35,648 nucleotides of DNA from Spirochaetaceae bacterium (GCA_020632655.1 JACKFD010000025.1:1-35648); one strand, 5' to 3'; positions 1 through 10,817 are shown, counted from the first letter of the stretch. Numbers and translations are program-made. Notes: generated from the letters alone by a model not told the origin.

Positions 1-2283
1 GACATCGCGCAGTTCACGCCGAACCTCGAGATCCGCACGCCCTTCGCCGCCTCGAACCCCACCCTCTTCATCCGCGGCGTCGGCCTCCGCGACTTCAACG
101 CCAACTCCTCGTCGTCGGTCGCCGTCTACAACGACGACATCTACATGAACTCGCCCGCCGGCCAGCTCGCCCAGCTCTTCGACGTCGAGAACGTCGACGT
201 GCTCCGCGGACCGCAGGGCGGCATCTACGGGCGCAATGCCTCCGCCGGCGCGATCCGCGTGATCAGCCGCAAGCCGACCGGCATCAACGGCGGATACGTC
301 AACTTCACCTACGGTCGATTCGAGCAGGTCGAGGTGCAGGCTGCGGCGGAGACGCCGCTCGTCGACGACCTGCTCTCACTGCGCATCGCCGGCAAGATGA
401 GCCGACGGGGCGGCACGACGCACAACCGCTGCGGTGACGTGAAATACGCGGCCAACCCGGGCCTGCCCCCGCTGCAGTCCTTCGCCCAGCGCGTACATAA
501 CTTCTGCTTCAACTCCACGGTCCTCGATACGCCCATCCGCCCCGGCTTCACCGTCGGCCAGACGCCGTCGGTCAAGGAATGGGTCAACGACGTCAACAAC
601 TGGGCGATGCGCGCGCTGCTCCGCTTCCAACCGGACGTCCTCGACGGGATGGACTGGCTGCTGAACGTGCACGGCGGACAGAACCGCGGCGACGCGCGTC
701 AGTTCCAGCTGCTCGGCGCCGAGCAGGGCCGGATCGCCCTCCAGCCCACCATCACCCGCAGCATCGCCACCCGCGATCGCGACAACTACATCGACCCCGA
801 CAACCAGTTCCGCACGCCCGGGAACACGGGCCTCCAGCTCGACGGCATCCCGCAATCCCCGTTCCGCGGCGATCCCTTCGCGGGCGACTACAACAACGTC
901 GAGAAGGAGATCCTCGATCTCTTCGGTGCGAACATCGTCGGCGACATCACGGTCGGCGACTGGCAGCTCAAGACCATCACGGGCTACGAGTGGAACCGCC
1001 GCGACGTCGAGCTCAACCTGGACGGCAGCCCCTACCGCTCCCTCGAGCCGACACTCAAGAACACCTCCTATCAGCTGACGCAGGAGCTGCGCGCGGCCTG
1101 GGATCGCGGCACGGGGCTGAACGCGCAGATCGCAGCGATGTTCCTCTACGAGGGGCTGAACGTGGACAACACGTTCTCGCTCTCGCCTTTCGACGCCCGG
1201 ATCCAGCGCTACACCCTCTGGACCCGCTACGCCGCCGTCTTCGGCGAGCTCGAGTGGGAGTCCGGCGAGGCGTTCTCGGTGAACGGCGGCATCCGCCTGA
1301 ACTACGAGAACAAGGAGATCAACCTCTTCTCGCAGGCGGTGAATCCCCTCTTCCAGACCGTGATCTTCACGCAGGCCGAGAAGAGCGAGGCCGAGGAGCT
1401 GGGCCTCGCCGGCGACGTCACGCTCAGCTATCTGCCGACGAACGACGTCACCTTCTACGTCAAGTACGCACACGGCTGGAAGGGCCCGCACATCAACGGC
1501 GGCATCTCGAACCCGACGACCAGCTCCGAGACGCCGCTCACCGAGCCCGTGAAGCCCGAGCAGGTCGATTCCTTCGAGGCCGGCCTCAAGTCGCTCTGGT
1601 GGGACTCCCGGCTCAAGGTGAACGGGGCGATCTTCTACTACGACTACAACGACATCCAGGTCTTCCGCCTCCGCAACTCCTCCGCGGGCGTCCCCGTCAA
1701 CGAGCTGATCAACGCGAAGGACGCCGACATCCTCGGCGTGGAGCTCGACTTCGACGTCCGCCCCTTCGACGGCATCGGACCGGAGATCCTCAGCGGATTC
1801 AGCGTCTACGCGTCCTTCGCCTGGCTGCAGAGCCAGTACACGGACTTCGTGAACGTGATCTCGACGACCCAGGACGTGGTCGTGGGCGGGCAGGTGCAGA
1901 AGGCCGTGACCCAGTCGACCTTCGACTTCTCCGGGGCGCAGCTGATCAACTCGCCGAAGTTCTCCTTCGTGGGCTTCGCGCAGTGGATGGTCCCGACGCC
2001 CTACGGCTCGGTCACACCGCGCTTCGACTGGTCCTTCAAGGACGACGTCTACTTCAGCCCCGAGAACTCGCCGCTCGTGGGTCAGTCGGCCCTCTGGCTG
2101 ATGAACTTCCGCGTGACCTACCGCTCGCCCGGCGAGAATCTGGAGCTGTCGGGCTGGGTCGAGAACATGACGGACCAGGCGTATACGGTGGACGTCTTCA
2201 ATCTCGCCCGCTTCCGGCGCTCCATCCTCTACGCGATCGGCGACCCGCGCACCTACGGCCTCACGCTGCGGGTGCGCTTCTAG
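1..2283 (+). CDS. TonB-dependent receptor, 5' end outside window
   Basis: This is an outer-membrane active transporter, energised by TonB-ExbBD, that imports a substrate the sequence does not reveal. The reading frame is open from base 1, so the signal peptide and N-terminal plug lie to the left; an internal ATG at 145 is not the true start. The first visible residues already belong to the plug domain: an RGVG motif, then DVLRGPQGGIYGRNASAGAI, the hallmark of the plug. The remainder is a beta-barrel rich in alternating aromatic residues, and it ends in RVRF, the terminal aromatic expected for outer-membrane insertion. The C-terminus is therefore intact. The plug style (VYNDDIY, RNASAGAI) resembles the large receptor families of sphingomonad-type catabolic bacteria. 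The next gene follows closely on the same strand. Confidence 0.93.
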   Translation, partial: DIAQFTPNLEIRTPFAASNPTLFIRGVGLRDFNANSSSSVAVYNDDIYMNSPAGQLAQLFDVENVDVLRGPQGGIYGRNASAGAIRVISRKPTGINGGYVNFTYGRFEQVEVQAAAETPLVDDLLSLRIAGKMSRRGGTTHNRCGDVKYAANPGLPPLQSFAQRVHNFCFNSTVLDTPIRPGFTVGQTPSVKEWVNDVNNWAMRALLRFQPDVLDGMDWLLNVHGGQNRGDARQFQLLGAEQGRIALQPTITRSIATRDRDNYIDPDNQFRTPGNTGLQLDGIPQSPFRGDPFAGDYNNVEKEILDLFGANIVGDITVGDWQLKTITGYEWNRRDVELNLDGSPYRSLEPTLKNTSYQLTQELRAAWDRGTGLNAQIAAMFLYEGLNVDNTFSLSPFDARIQRYTLWTRYAAVFGELEWESGEAFSVNGGIRLNYENKEINLFSQAVNPLFQTVIFTQAEKSEAEELGLAGDVTLSYLPTNDVTFYVKYAHGWKGPHINGGISNPTTSSETPLTEPVKPEQVDSFEAGLKSLWWDSRLKVNGAIFYYDYNDIQVFRLRNSSAGVPVNELINAKDADILGVELDFDVRPFDGIGPEILSGFSVYASFAWLQSQYTDFVNVISTTQDVVVGGQVQKAVTQSTFDFSGAQLINSPKFSFVGFAQWMVPTPYGSVTPRFDWSFKDDVYFSPENSPLVGQSALWLMNFRVTYRSPGENLELSGWVENMTDQAYTVDVFNLARFRRSILYAIGDPRTYGLTLRVRF

Positions 2284-2354
2284 TGTCGAGCGTGGAGCGG
2301 CAGATCGATCGCGGGTCCCGCGGTCCGTCGCGGGCGCGGCGCAGGGACTCGTCG

Positions 2355-3602
2355 GTGGTCCGCCGCGGTCGATGGGCGCGAGGCGTGGCGATCGCCCTGG
2401 TAGGGCCCTGGATCTCGCTGGTCGGCTGCGGAGACGCCGGCAGCGTGCCCGGGCTCGGAGGCGATGCCCCCTGGAGCGTGGCCTCGGACGAGACGAAGGC
2501 CCTGCCGCGGGTCGAACGCTATGCGGCGGCCCTCGACGAGACGGATCCCCTCGATCGGCACATGCGGCTCGCCGAGGTGTACGCCTCCGTCCGAGCCGAA
2601 GACATGCCGGCCCTGCTCGAGGTGCTGAAGCGTGACCTCCGCGCCCGGCGCCCGGAGGAGGTGCGCGTCCTCGCGAACCTGCTCGCACGGCTGGACTCGA
2701 AGGGCGCCCTCGAGGAGGTCCTGTCCTGGTCCGTGCCGCGCGCCCGGACCTTCGGCCAGGCGGAGGTGCTCTCGGTCTGGGCCGCCTCGGGCGACTTCGA
2801 GGCCGCCCGGGAGACCTGGCGACGGCTCGCGGCCGACTCGCCGGGAACCGCCGTCGACCAGGGCGAGCTCGCGATGATCGAGGCCCTGGCCACGCATCGC
2901 CTGATGGAGCCCCTCCTCGAGATCCTGCAGGAGTCCGACGACCCCGAGCAGCGCCGCCGCCTGATCGCGAAGACCTCGCTCGTCATGTCGCAGACCGCCG
3001 GTCTCGATTTCCCGGGCTGGGTCGAGGAGACGTACCGGAAGGGAATCGAGAACGAGGATCTGCGTGCGGAGCTGATCCTCCAGGTGACCAAGCTCTACCT
3101 GCTCGCCGGTGTCGAGCCCGCCCTGGACTGGTACGAGCGGGTCAAGGACGCGAGCTGCTCGGGCGACGTCCTCGCCGTGATCGGCGAGAAGTGGGCGCGC
3201 AGCGACCCGAAGGCGGCGCTCGACTTCATGAATGCACGATCGGTCGAGGAGCACCCGGAGATGGGTCGGCGTGCCGTCGCGTTCATCTGGCTGCAGACGA
3301 GCCCCGCCGAGGCCGAGCCCGTCCTGACGGAAGCAATCGAGAAGGACCCGGGGATGCAGTCCGCCCTGCTCCCGCTCGTCCAGTTCAAGATGGTGCGTCG
3401 CCTGCCGGAGGCCATGGAGATGGCCCAGCGCATCCAGGACGACGAGGAACGGGAGAGCATCCTCAAGCAGGGTCTGATGCGCTGGGTGCAGCTCGATCCC
3501 GGTGCCGTCGACGCGTACATGGCCTCGCATCCGGTCACGGACGAGGTCAAGCGGGCCGTCCAGGGGGCGCGGCAGCTGCGTCAGAGCCGTTCCGGTGCGT
3601 GA
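2355..3602 (+). CDS. Predicted lipoprotein with helical repeats, unknown function
   Basis: I do not recognise a named family. From the GTG at 2355 the protein opens with a basic N-terminus and a hydrophobic run ending in a lipobox (LVGC, Cys at residue 25), so it is probably a lipid-anchored envelope protein. After the anchor the sequence is almost wholly amphipathic helix with recurring 30-40-residue units (for example ALDWYERVKDAS, AVIGEKWARSDPKAALDFM), which suggests TPR- or HEAT-like solenoid packing and a protein-protein role. The frame is open upstream to a GTG at 2283 that overlaps the receptor stop. I prefer 2355 because an AGGG lies 8 bases upstream and because it places the lipobox at a normal distance. 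Context between a TonB receptor and an outer-membrane barrel points to envelope assembly or uptake, which is inference. Confidence 0.8.
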   Translation: MVRRGRWARGVAIALVGPWISLVGCGDAGSVPGLGGDAPWSVASDETKALPRVERYAAALDETDPLDRHMRLAEVYASVRAEDMPALLEVLKRDLRARRPEEVRVLANLLARLDSKGALEEVLSWSVPRARTFGQAEVLSVWAASGDFEAARETWRRLAADSPGTAVDQGELAMIEALATHRLMEPLLEILQESDDPEQRRRLIAKTSLVMSQTAGLDFPGWVEETYRKGIENEDLRAELILQVTKLYLLAGVEPALDWYERVKDASCSGDVLAVIGEKWARSDPKAALDFMNARSVEEHPEMGRRAVAFIWLQTSPAEAEPVLTEAIEKDPGMQSALLPLVQFKMVRRLPEAMEMAQRIQDDEERESILKQGLMRWVQLDPGAVDAYMASHPVTDEVKRAVQGARQLRQSRSGA

Positions 3603-3660
3603 GGGAGGGCTCCGGTCGCGAGGGGGCGTGGCCGGCGCGTGCGATGGAGAGGGCAGGACG

Positions 3661-4647
3661 ATGAGGACCAATTTCGCCGGGTCGGGGTGGAGGAACGCGA
3701 CGATCGGGATCGCGAGCCTCGCGCTCGGCCTGGGGCTGACCTCGGCGGCGAGCGCCGCGGAGGACGACGATCGTTGGGCCCTGGCCGTCCGCGGCGGCCT
3801 CGGAATCCATCTCCAGGGTCTGGATGGGAGCGTGCAGGGATCCGACCTGCTGCCCTTCATCCGCACGTCCCCGGGCTTCGTCGACAATCCTGCGACCGCC
3901 GCGAACGAGGGATTCGACGTCAGCGTCCAGAACGCCCCCGGCGACTCCGCCCAGACCATCGAGTTCCGCCTCGGCCTCCGCCTCTATGCGCCGGAAGACC
4001 TGCTACCCCTGCCCGAGCGGGGACGCCCCCGCCTCTTCGTCCAGGCCGGCATCGAGAAGCCCCTCGACGAAGGCTTCGTCGCGCTCCGCTACGACCGCAA
4101 CTTCGACAGCGGTGTGAATGCCCTCTACGGCACGGGGCGGACGGTCGGCGAGTTCTGCCCGGAAGTCCCGCCGACCCAGGCCTGCGGCTATGCGGCGCGC
4201 GTCAACTACGACATCCTGCTGAACTGGTCCGTCGGCTTCGGCGCCGACTTCACGCTGCCGGTCTGGCAGGACCAGTTCCACCTCGTCCCCTTCGTGGAGT
4301 ATTTCGGTCAGGCCTTCGAGACGGATGCCGCGTTCTCGTTGACCTTGACGCAGAGCCTGCAGTCCGACGCGCGACGGGTCATCAAGTCGTCGAGCGGCCC
4401 GGAATACCTGCACGGCATCTCCGCCGGTCTCGGATACGAGGTCGACGTGTACGAGAACGACTACGGGAACATCCGGATCTTCCTCGAGTCGAGGGCCACC
4501 TGGATCCTGAACGATCGCGAGATCCGGTACGGCGCCGTCAATCCAACCCCGACGACCAACTTCAGCACGGCCGACTTCATGGTCCGCCCCTCCGGCTTCA
4601 TCGTGACGACCGCGTTCGGGCTCGAGTTCCGCTGGAAGGGACTCTGA
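3661..4647 (+). CDS. Outer-membrane beta-barrel protein, unknown function
   Basis: A 328-residue protein with a clear Sec signal peptide: basic start, hydrophobic core (IGIASLALGLGL) and a signal-peptidase I site after SAASAA. The mature part is dominated by alternating polar/hydrophobic strands with many aromatic residues (FRLGLRLY, LFVQAGIE, YDILLNWSVGFGADF, HLVPFVEYFGQAF) and ends with FGLEFRWKGL, as expected for a single-chain barrel. Two cysteines (near CPEVPPTQAC) could form a loop disulfide. The ATG at 3661 is chosen because it begins the signal peptide and follows a purine-rich GAGAGGGCAGGA; the frame is open further upstream. It lies 58 bases after the lipoprotein gene and 5 bases before the crotonase-like gene, so it is probably co-transcribed with both. 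No specific porin family was recognised. Confidence 0.82.
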   Translation: MRTNFAGSGWRNATIGIASLALGLGLTSAASAAEDDDRWALAVRGGLGIHLQGLDGSVQGSDLLPFIRTSPGFVDNPATAANEGFDVSVQNAPGDSAQTIEFRLGLRLYAPEDLLPLPERGRPRLFVQAGIEKPLDEGFVALRYDRNFDSGVNALYGTGRTVGEFCPEVPPTQACGYAARVNYDILLNWSVGFGADFTLPVWQDQFHLVPFVEYFGQAFETDAAFSLTLTQSLQSDARRVIKSSSGPEYLHGISAGLGYEVDVYENDYGNIRIFLESRATWILNDREIRYGAVNPTPTTNFSTADFMVRPSGFIVTTAFGLEFRWKGL

Positions 4648-4652
4648 ACCGC

Positions 4653-5462
4653 GTGAGCGAGGCTCGAGAGGACGCGCCGGCGTTCCGCGCCCTGCGCCTC
4701 GAGCGCGCGGGAGACGTGCTCCGGGTCGTGATCGATCATCCGACGAACGATCTGAACGCCGTCGACGATCTCCTGCACGGCGAGCTCACCCGGCTCTTCG
4801 CCTGGCTCAAGCGCGAGGATCGGGCCCGCGCGATCCTGCTGACCGGCGCCGGGCGCGCGTTCTCCGCGGGCGGCGACTTCGCCTGGTTCCCGACCCTCGA
4901 CTCCCTCGAGAAACTCGAGCACCTGCGACGCGACGCGAAGCAGATGATCTGGGACCTGCTCGACGTGCCGCTCCCGATCGTCGCCGCACTGAACGGGCCA
5001 GCGATCGGGCTCGGCGCCTCCCTCGCGCTGCTCTGCGACGTGATCTTCATGGCCGAGAGCGCCGTCGTCGCGGATCCGCACGTGCTCGTGGGGATCGTGG
5101 CGGGGGATGGCGGCGCCGCGATCTGGCCCCTGGCCGTGGGCCCCGCGCGCGCGAAGCAGTACCTGCTGACGGGCGATCCCGTCCCGGCCGCCGAGGCGGA
5201 GCGGATCGGGCTCGTGAACCGCGTCGTACCCGACGATCGGCTCGACGAGGAGGCCATGGCCTTCGCGAGGCGCCTCGCGGCCGGCGCCCCGCTCGCCGTG
5301 CAGTACACCAAGCAGGCGGTCAACAAGGTCGTGAAGGACGCCCTCAACACGGCCTTCGACACGTCGACGGCGCTCGAGATCGTCACGTTCCAGAGCGAGG
5401 ACCACGCGGAGGCCCTCGCTGCGCGCCGCGAGAAGCGGCCTCCCCGCTTCACGGGACGTTAA
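4653..5462 (+). CDS. Enoyl-CoA hydratase/isomerase family protein lacking both catalytic glutamates
   Basis: A 269-residue crotonase-fold protein beginning with GTG, five bases after the previous stop. The oxyanion-hole elements are present: LLTGAGRAFSAGGDF (residues 62-76) and NGPAIGLGASLALLCD (114-129). The two glutamates that hydrate the double bond in classical enoyl-CoA hydratase are absent: aligning PEILLGTIPGAGG with the local sequence puts His143 at the first position, and aligning the LTGD motif puts Gln169 at the second. Asp152, in GDGG, is a candidate acidic residue. It therefore probably acts as an isomerase, hydrolase or other crotonase reaction on an acyl-CoA, or as a hydratase with a shifted catalytic residue. 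Neighbouring acyl-CoA dehydrogenases support an acyl-CoA substrate. The family is certain; the reaction is not. Confidence 0.92.
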   Translation: MSEAREDAPAFRALRLERAGDVLRVVIDHPTNDLNAVDDLLHGELTRLFAWLKREDRARAILLTGAGRAFSAGGDFAWFPTLDSLEKLEHLRRDAKQMIWDLLDVPLPIVAALNGPAIGLGASLALLCDVIFMAESAVVADPHVLVGIVAGDGGAAIWPLAVGPARAKQYLLTGDPVPAAEAERIGLVNRVVPDDRLDEEAMAFARRLAAGAPLAVQYTKQAVNKVVKDALNTAFDTSTALEIVTFQSEDHAEALAARREKRPPRFTGR

Positions 5463-5472
5463 GGGGGGGCGG

Positions 5473-6141
5473 ATGGGCGACATGCCGCTGCGAGAGGCGA
5501 TGAGCACGTTGCGGGCGGTGCGGCGATTGCGGCCCGATCCGGTCTCGGACGACTTCCTGCGCCGGGTGCTCGAGGCCGCGAGCTGGGCGCCGACGGGCGG
5601 CAACGTCCAGCCCTGGCGCGTCGTCGTCGTGCGCGACCGCGAGAAGATGGCCGCGCTCGGGCGGCTCTACGCCGAGCGATGGCGCGCCTACGCCACGAGC
5701 CACATGGCGCGGCTCGGCGACGCCCCGGCCCCCGTCCTCGAACGCACGCGCAGGATGCTCGCAGCGGGCGACCACCTCGCCGAGCACTTCGCGAGCACCC
5801 CCGTCCTGCTCGTCTTCTGCTTCGATCCGCGGGCCATGGCGATCACCGACGCGGGCCTCGATCGCGTCTCCGTCGTCGGGGGTGCGTCGATCTACACGGC
5901 CGTCCAGAACGCGCTCCTCGCCTGCCGCGCCGAAGGGCTCGGCTGCGTGCTGACGACGCTGCTCTGCGAGTGCGAGCCCGCCGTTCGCGCCCTGCTCGGG
6001 ATCCCCGAGCCCTGGGGCACGGCGGCGGCGGTGCCGATCGGCTGGCCTCTCCGCCGCGGACACGGACCGATCTCGCGCAGACCGCCGGAGAAGCTGGCCT
6101 TCGCGGACGCCTGGGGCGAGACCTGGCCTGGCGCCGACTGA
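5473..6141 (+). CDS. Nitroreductase-family flavoprotein
   Basis: A 222-residue member of the NfsA/FRP-like FMN oxidoreductase superfamily. The N-terminus shows the characteristic AMSTLRAVRRLRPDPV stretch (the RavR-R-x-P element that contacts FMN phosphate), followed by the second signature LEAASWAPTGGNVQPWRVVVV, where family members bind the flavin isoalloxazine. The C-terminal half has the helix beginning GGASIYTAVQNALLACRAEGLGC, typical of the dimer interface, and a PIGWP stretch. Start ATG 5473 has an AGGGGGG ribosome site directly upstream, and only 10 bases separate it from the crotonase stop. In the context of acyl-CoA dehydrogenases it may reduce or dehydrogenate a ring or enone intermediate rather than a nitro compound; this is inference. 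Confidence 0.9.
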   Translation: MGDMPLREAMSTLRAVRRLRPDPVSDDFLRRVLEAASWAPTGGNVQPWRVVVVRDREKMAALGRLYAERWRAYATSHMARLGDAPAPVLERTRRMLAAGDHLAEHFASTPVLLVFCFDPRAMAITDAGLDRVSVVGGASIYTAVQNALLACRAEGLGCVLTTLLCECEPAVRALLGIPEPWGTAAAVPIGWPLRRGHGPISRRPPEKLAFADAWGETWPGAD

Positions 6142-6198
6142 ACGGGCCCGCGCGACGAGCGGCGCCGCCTGCGCATCGCGCCGAAGGGGAGCCTTCGC

Positions 6199-7383
6199 TT
6201 GTACTTCACGGACGAGCCCGAGCACATCCGACAGCTGCGTGACACGCTCGCGCGCTTCGTCGCCGAGGAGATGCCGCCGGACCTGCGACGCCGCCTCGAC
6301 CGCGAGCATCGCTTCCCCCCCGAGCTCTTCCGCAAGCTCGCGGACCTCGGTGTCTGCGGCCTCACGATCGACGAGGCCTACGGCGGGCAGGGCCGTGACC
6401 TCGTCGCCGCCGTCGCCGTGATCGAGGAGCTCTGTCGCGGGGGTGCCTTCCTCGCCGGCCCCTTCATCCACGCCGCCTTCTACGGCGGCATGAATCTGTC
6501 GGAGAACGGCTCCGAGGAGCAGAAGCGCGCGCTGCTTCCGAAGCTGGCGCGGGGCGAGCTGCTCTTCGCCTACGGACTCTCGGAGCCCGAGGTCGGCGGC
6601 GACCTCGCGAGCGTGACGACGACGGCGGAGCGCTCGGCGGACGGCCGGACGATCCGCATCAACGGCTTCAAGCGCTGGTGCACGGGCGCCGACTGGGTCG
6701 ACTACATCTATTGCCTCGTGCGCAGCGGCCCCGCCGAGGATCGCTACCGGAACCTCTCCTTCGTGCTGATCCCGCCTGCGACGAAGGGCGTGCGTGTGCA
6801 TCCGATCGAGCACGCGAACCTCCGCTACACGCTGTCGAGCGACGTGATCCTCGAGGACGTCGAGGTGCCGATCGGGAACCTCGTCGGCGGCCCAGACGCC
6901 TGGAATCGCGGCTGGCGCATGCTCGCGGGCCGCGCGCTCGACGTCGAGAAGATCGAGATCACGGCGGTCACCTTCGGCATCGCCCAGGCCGCCGTCGAGG
7001 AGGCCTGGACCTACGCCCAGGAGCGACGTCAATTCGGCCGCCCGATCTCCGGCCATCAGGCCATCCGCCACGAGCTCGCGACGGCGCGCACGAAGCTCGA
7101 AGCCTGCCGACTCATGCTCTACCGCGCCGCCTGGCTCGCACAGACCGACCAGCCCTGCTCGGTCGAGACCTCGATGGCCAAGCTCTTCGTCGCCGACACC
7201 GCCGTCGAGATCGGCCTCGCCTGCCAGCGCGTGCTCGGCGCCTACGGCCTCGCCGAGGGACACGACATGGAGCGACACGTACGCGACCTGCTCGGCATGC
7301 CGATCGTCGGTGGCTCCTCGCACATGCAGAAGAACAACATCGCGAACCGGCTCGGTCTGGCAGACGGCGGGGGGCCGGGATGA
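6199..7383 (+). CDS. Acyl-CoA dehydrogenase
   Basis: A 394-residue FAD-dependent acyl-CoA dehydrogenase that would form the 2,3-double bond of an acyl-CoA and pass electrons to ETF. The N-terminal helical domain carries GGQGRDLVAAVAVIEEL, the middle beta domain has YGLSEPEVGGDLASVTTTA and the substrate/flavin segment GFKRWCTGADW, and the C-terminal domain has YAQERRQFGRPISGHQAIRH. Near the end, GHDMERHVRDLLGMPIVGGSS corresponds to the region that in many family members bears the catalytic base and flavin contacts. The start is a TTG at 6199 with GAAGGGGA 8 bases upstream. The gene's last bases overlap the next start (ATGA), so the two dehydrogenases are probably translationally coupled and may work as a pair. 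Confidence 0.94.
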   Translation: MYFTDEPEHIRQLRDTLARFVAEEMPPDLRRRLDREHRFPPELFRKLADLGVCGLTIDEAYGGQGRDLVAAVAVIEELCRGGAFLAGPFIHAAFYGGMNLSENGSEEQKRALLPKLARGELLFAYGLSEPEVGGDLASVTTTAERSADGRTIRINGFKRWCTGADWVDYIYCLVRSGPAEDRYRNLSFVLIPPATKGVRVHPIEHANLRYTLSSDVILEDVEVPIGNLVGGPDAWNRGWRMLAGRALDVEKIEITAVTFGIAQAAVEEAWTYAQERRQFGRPISGHQAIRHELATARTKLEACRLMLYRAAWLAQTDQPCSVETSMAKLFVADTAVEIGLACQRVLGAYGLAEGHDMERHVRDLLGMPIVGGSSHMQKNNIANRLGLADGGGPG

Positions 7384-8531
7384 ACGACGCATCGCCGGAT
7401 CCGATGCAGGCTGCGCATGCGCTCGCGCCCGAGCTGCGCGCGCGGGCCGAGGAGATCGAAGCCGCGCGCCGACTGCCGCGAGATCTCTCCGACCGCTTCG
7501 CTGCGGCGGGCTTCTACCGGCTCCTCGTGCCCGAGGCCTACGGTGGACTCGAGCGGCCGCCACGCGAGGCGATGGAGATCTTCGAGGTCCTCGCCCGGGC
7601 CGACGGCGCCTCGGCCTGGTGCGCGTTCATCGGCGCGACCTCCGGGAGAGTCCTCGCGTCGCTGCCCGAGGCGACGGCGCGGGCGGTATTCCGCGAGCCC
7701 ACGACGCTCGTCTGCGGCGCCGTCGCACCCCGCGGCCGGGCGCTCGCGGCGGAGGGCGGTGTCAGGGTGACGGGGCGATGGGCCTGGGGGTCGGGCATCG
7801 CGAACGCGGACTGGGTGCTCGCCGGCTGCGCACCGGGCGAGGCGACCGACGACGCGGGCACGCCGCCCCGACCGAGGCTGGTGCTCGTGCCCGCGGCGCA
7901 GGTCGAGATCCTCGACACCTGGCACGTCTCGGGGCTCGCGGGCACGGGCAGCACGGACTTCGCGCTCGAGGACGTCTTCGTGCCCGCGTCGCGGATCGTC
8001 GACCTCGGCGCAAAGCCCGTGGTCGAGCGGCCGCTCTACGCGTTCCCGCAGCTCGCGCTGCTCGGCCTCTCGCTCGGGGCGATCGCCCTCGGCCTCGCCC
8101 GCGCGGCCATCGACGAGCTGATCGCCCTCGCCGGCGGCAAGACGCCCCAGGGCAGCACGCGTCCCCTCGCCGCCCGCGCCCATACCCAGAGCGAGGTCGC
8201 GCTCGCGGAGGCGGGCGTGCGCGCAGCCCGTGCCTTCTACTTCGAGGCGATCGACGCGGCCTGGACCGAGGCCCGAACGCACGGCGTGATCCCGGTCGCG
8301 CATCGTCGCGACCTCCGCCTCGCCACGACCCACGCCGCACGCGCGAGCGCCGCGGCGGTCGACCGCATGTACGACGTCGCCGGCGGCAGCTCCGTCTACC
8401 TGCGCTCGCCGCTCCAGCGACACTTTCGCGACGTCCACGTCCTGACCCAGCACATGATGGTCGCACCCCCGACCCTCGAGCTCACGGGACGCCTGCTGCT
8501 CGGACTCGAGACCGATCTTTCGACGCTCTGA
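7380..8531 (+). CDS. Acyl-CoA dehydrogenase-like flavoprotein with type-2 C-terminal domain (possible flavin-dependent monooxygenase)
   Basis: A 383-residue protein with acyl-CoA dehydrogenase architecture: N-terminal helical domain (LVPEAYGGLERPPREAMEIFEVLARADGS-like), a beta domain (TGRWAWGSGIANADW; DTWHVSGLAGTGSTDFALEDVFVP) and a C-terminal four-helix domain with AGGSSVYLRSPLQRHFRDVHV then TQHMM. This ending is the hallmark of the Acyl-CoA_dh_2 group, which includes two-component flavin-dependent hydroxylases such as HsaA- and DszC-like enzymes, as well as true dehydrogenases. The usual catalytic glutamate segment is not evident. If it is a hydroxylase it needs an external flavin reductase, and the nearby nitroreductase-family protein is a possible partner (inference). 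The start ATG overlaps the preceding TGA. It closes the catabolic unit; 153 non-coding bases follow. Confidence 0.9.
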   Translation: MNDASPDPMQAAHALAPELRARAEEIEAARRLPRDLSDRFAAAGFYRLLVPEAYGGLERPPREAMEIFEVLARADGASAWCAFIGATSGRVLASLPEATARAVFREPTTLVCGAVAPRGRALAAEGGVRVTGRWAWGSGIANADWVLAGCAPGEATDDAGTPPRPRLVLVPAAQVEILDTWHVSGLAGTGSTDFALEDVFVPASRIVDLGAKPVVERPLYAFPQLALLGLSLGAIALGLARAAIDELIALAGGKTPQGSTRPLAARAHTQSEVALAEAGVRAARAFYFEAIDAAWTEARTHGVIPVAHRRDLRLATTHAARASAAAVDRMYDVAGGSSVYLRSPLQRHFRDVHVLTQHMMVAPPTLELTGRLLLGLETDLSTL

Positions 8532-8630
8532 CGCGCGCGGCGAATGCCTTGGGCCCGCCCTCCCCCGCGACTCGACGCGGCGTCGACATTCCGGGGCCTT
8601 CACCCCCGGCCGCCGCGCGGGTCGCCGTGT

Positions 8631-8636
8631 TAGCGT
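8631..8636 (+). promoter_or_regulatory. Possible -10 element TAGCGT before the PQQ dehydrogenase
   Basis: TAGCGT lies 48 bases before the ATG at 8685 in an otherwise very GC-rich gap. The same hexamer occurs before the dienelactone hydrolase gene. No convincing -35 box was found. Confidence 0.35.
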
Positions 8637-8684
8637 GTCGCACCGCATCGCGCGACGAAGCCCGCGTGCGCCAGGAGGACCCGG

Positions 8685-10817
<2,133 letters not shown>

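Noticed and set aside
376..2688. A 770-codon minus-strand open frame opposite the TonB receptor
   Set aside because: Composition is dominated by Arg, Asp, Val and Glu with no domain; the plus-strand frame contains the receptor plug and barrel motifs.
5449..7563. A 704-codon minus-strand open frame opposite the nitroreductase and dehydrogenase genes
   Set aside because: Antisense shadow; the plus strand carries clear flavoenzyme motifs with ribosome-binding sites.
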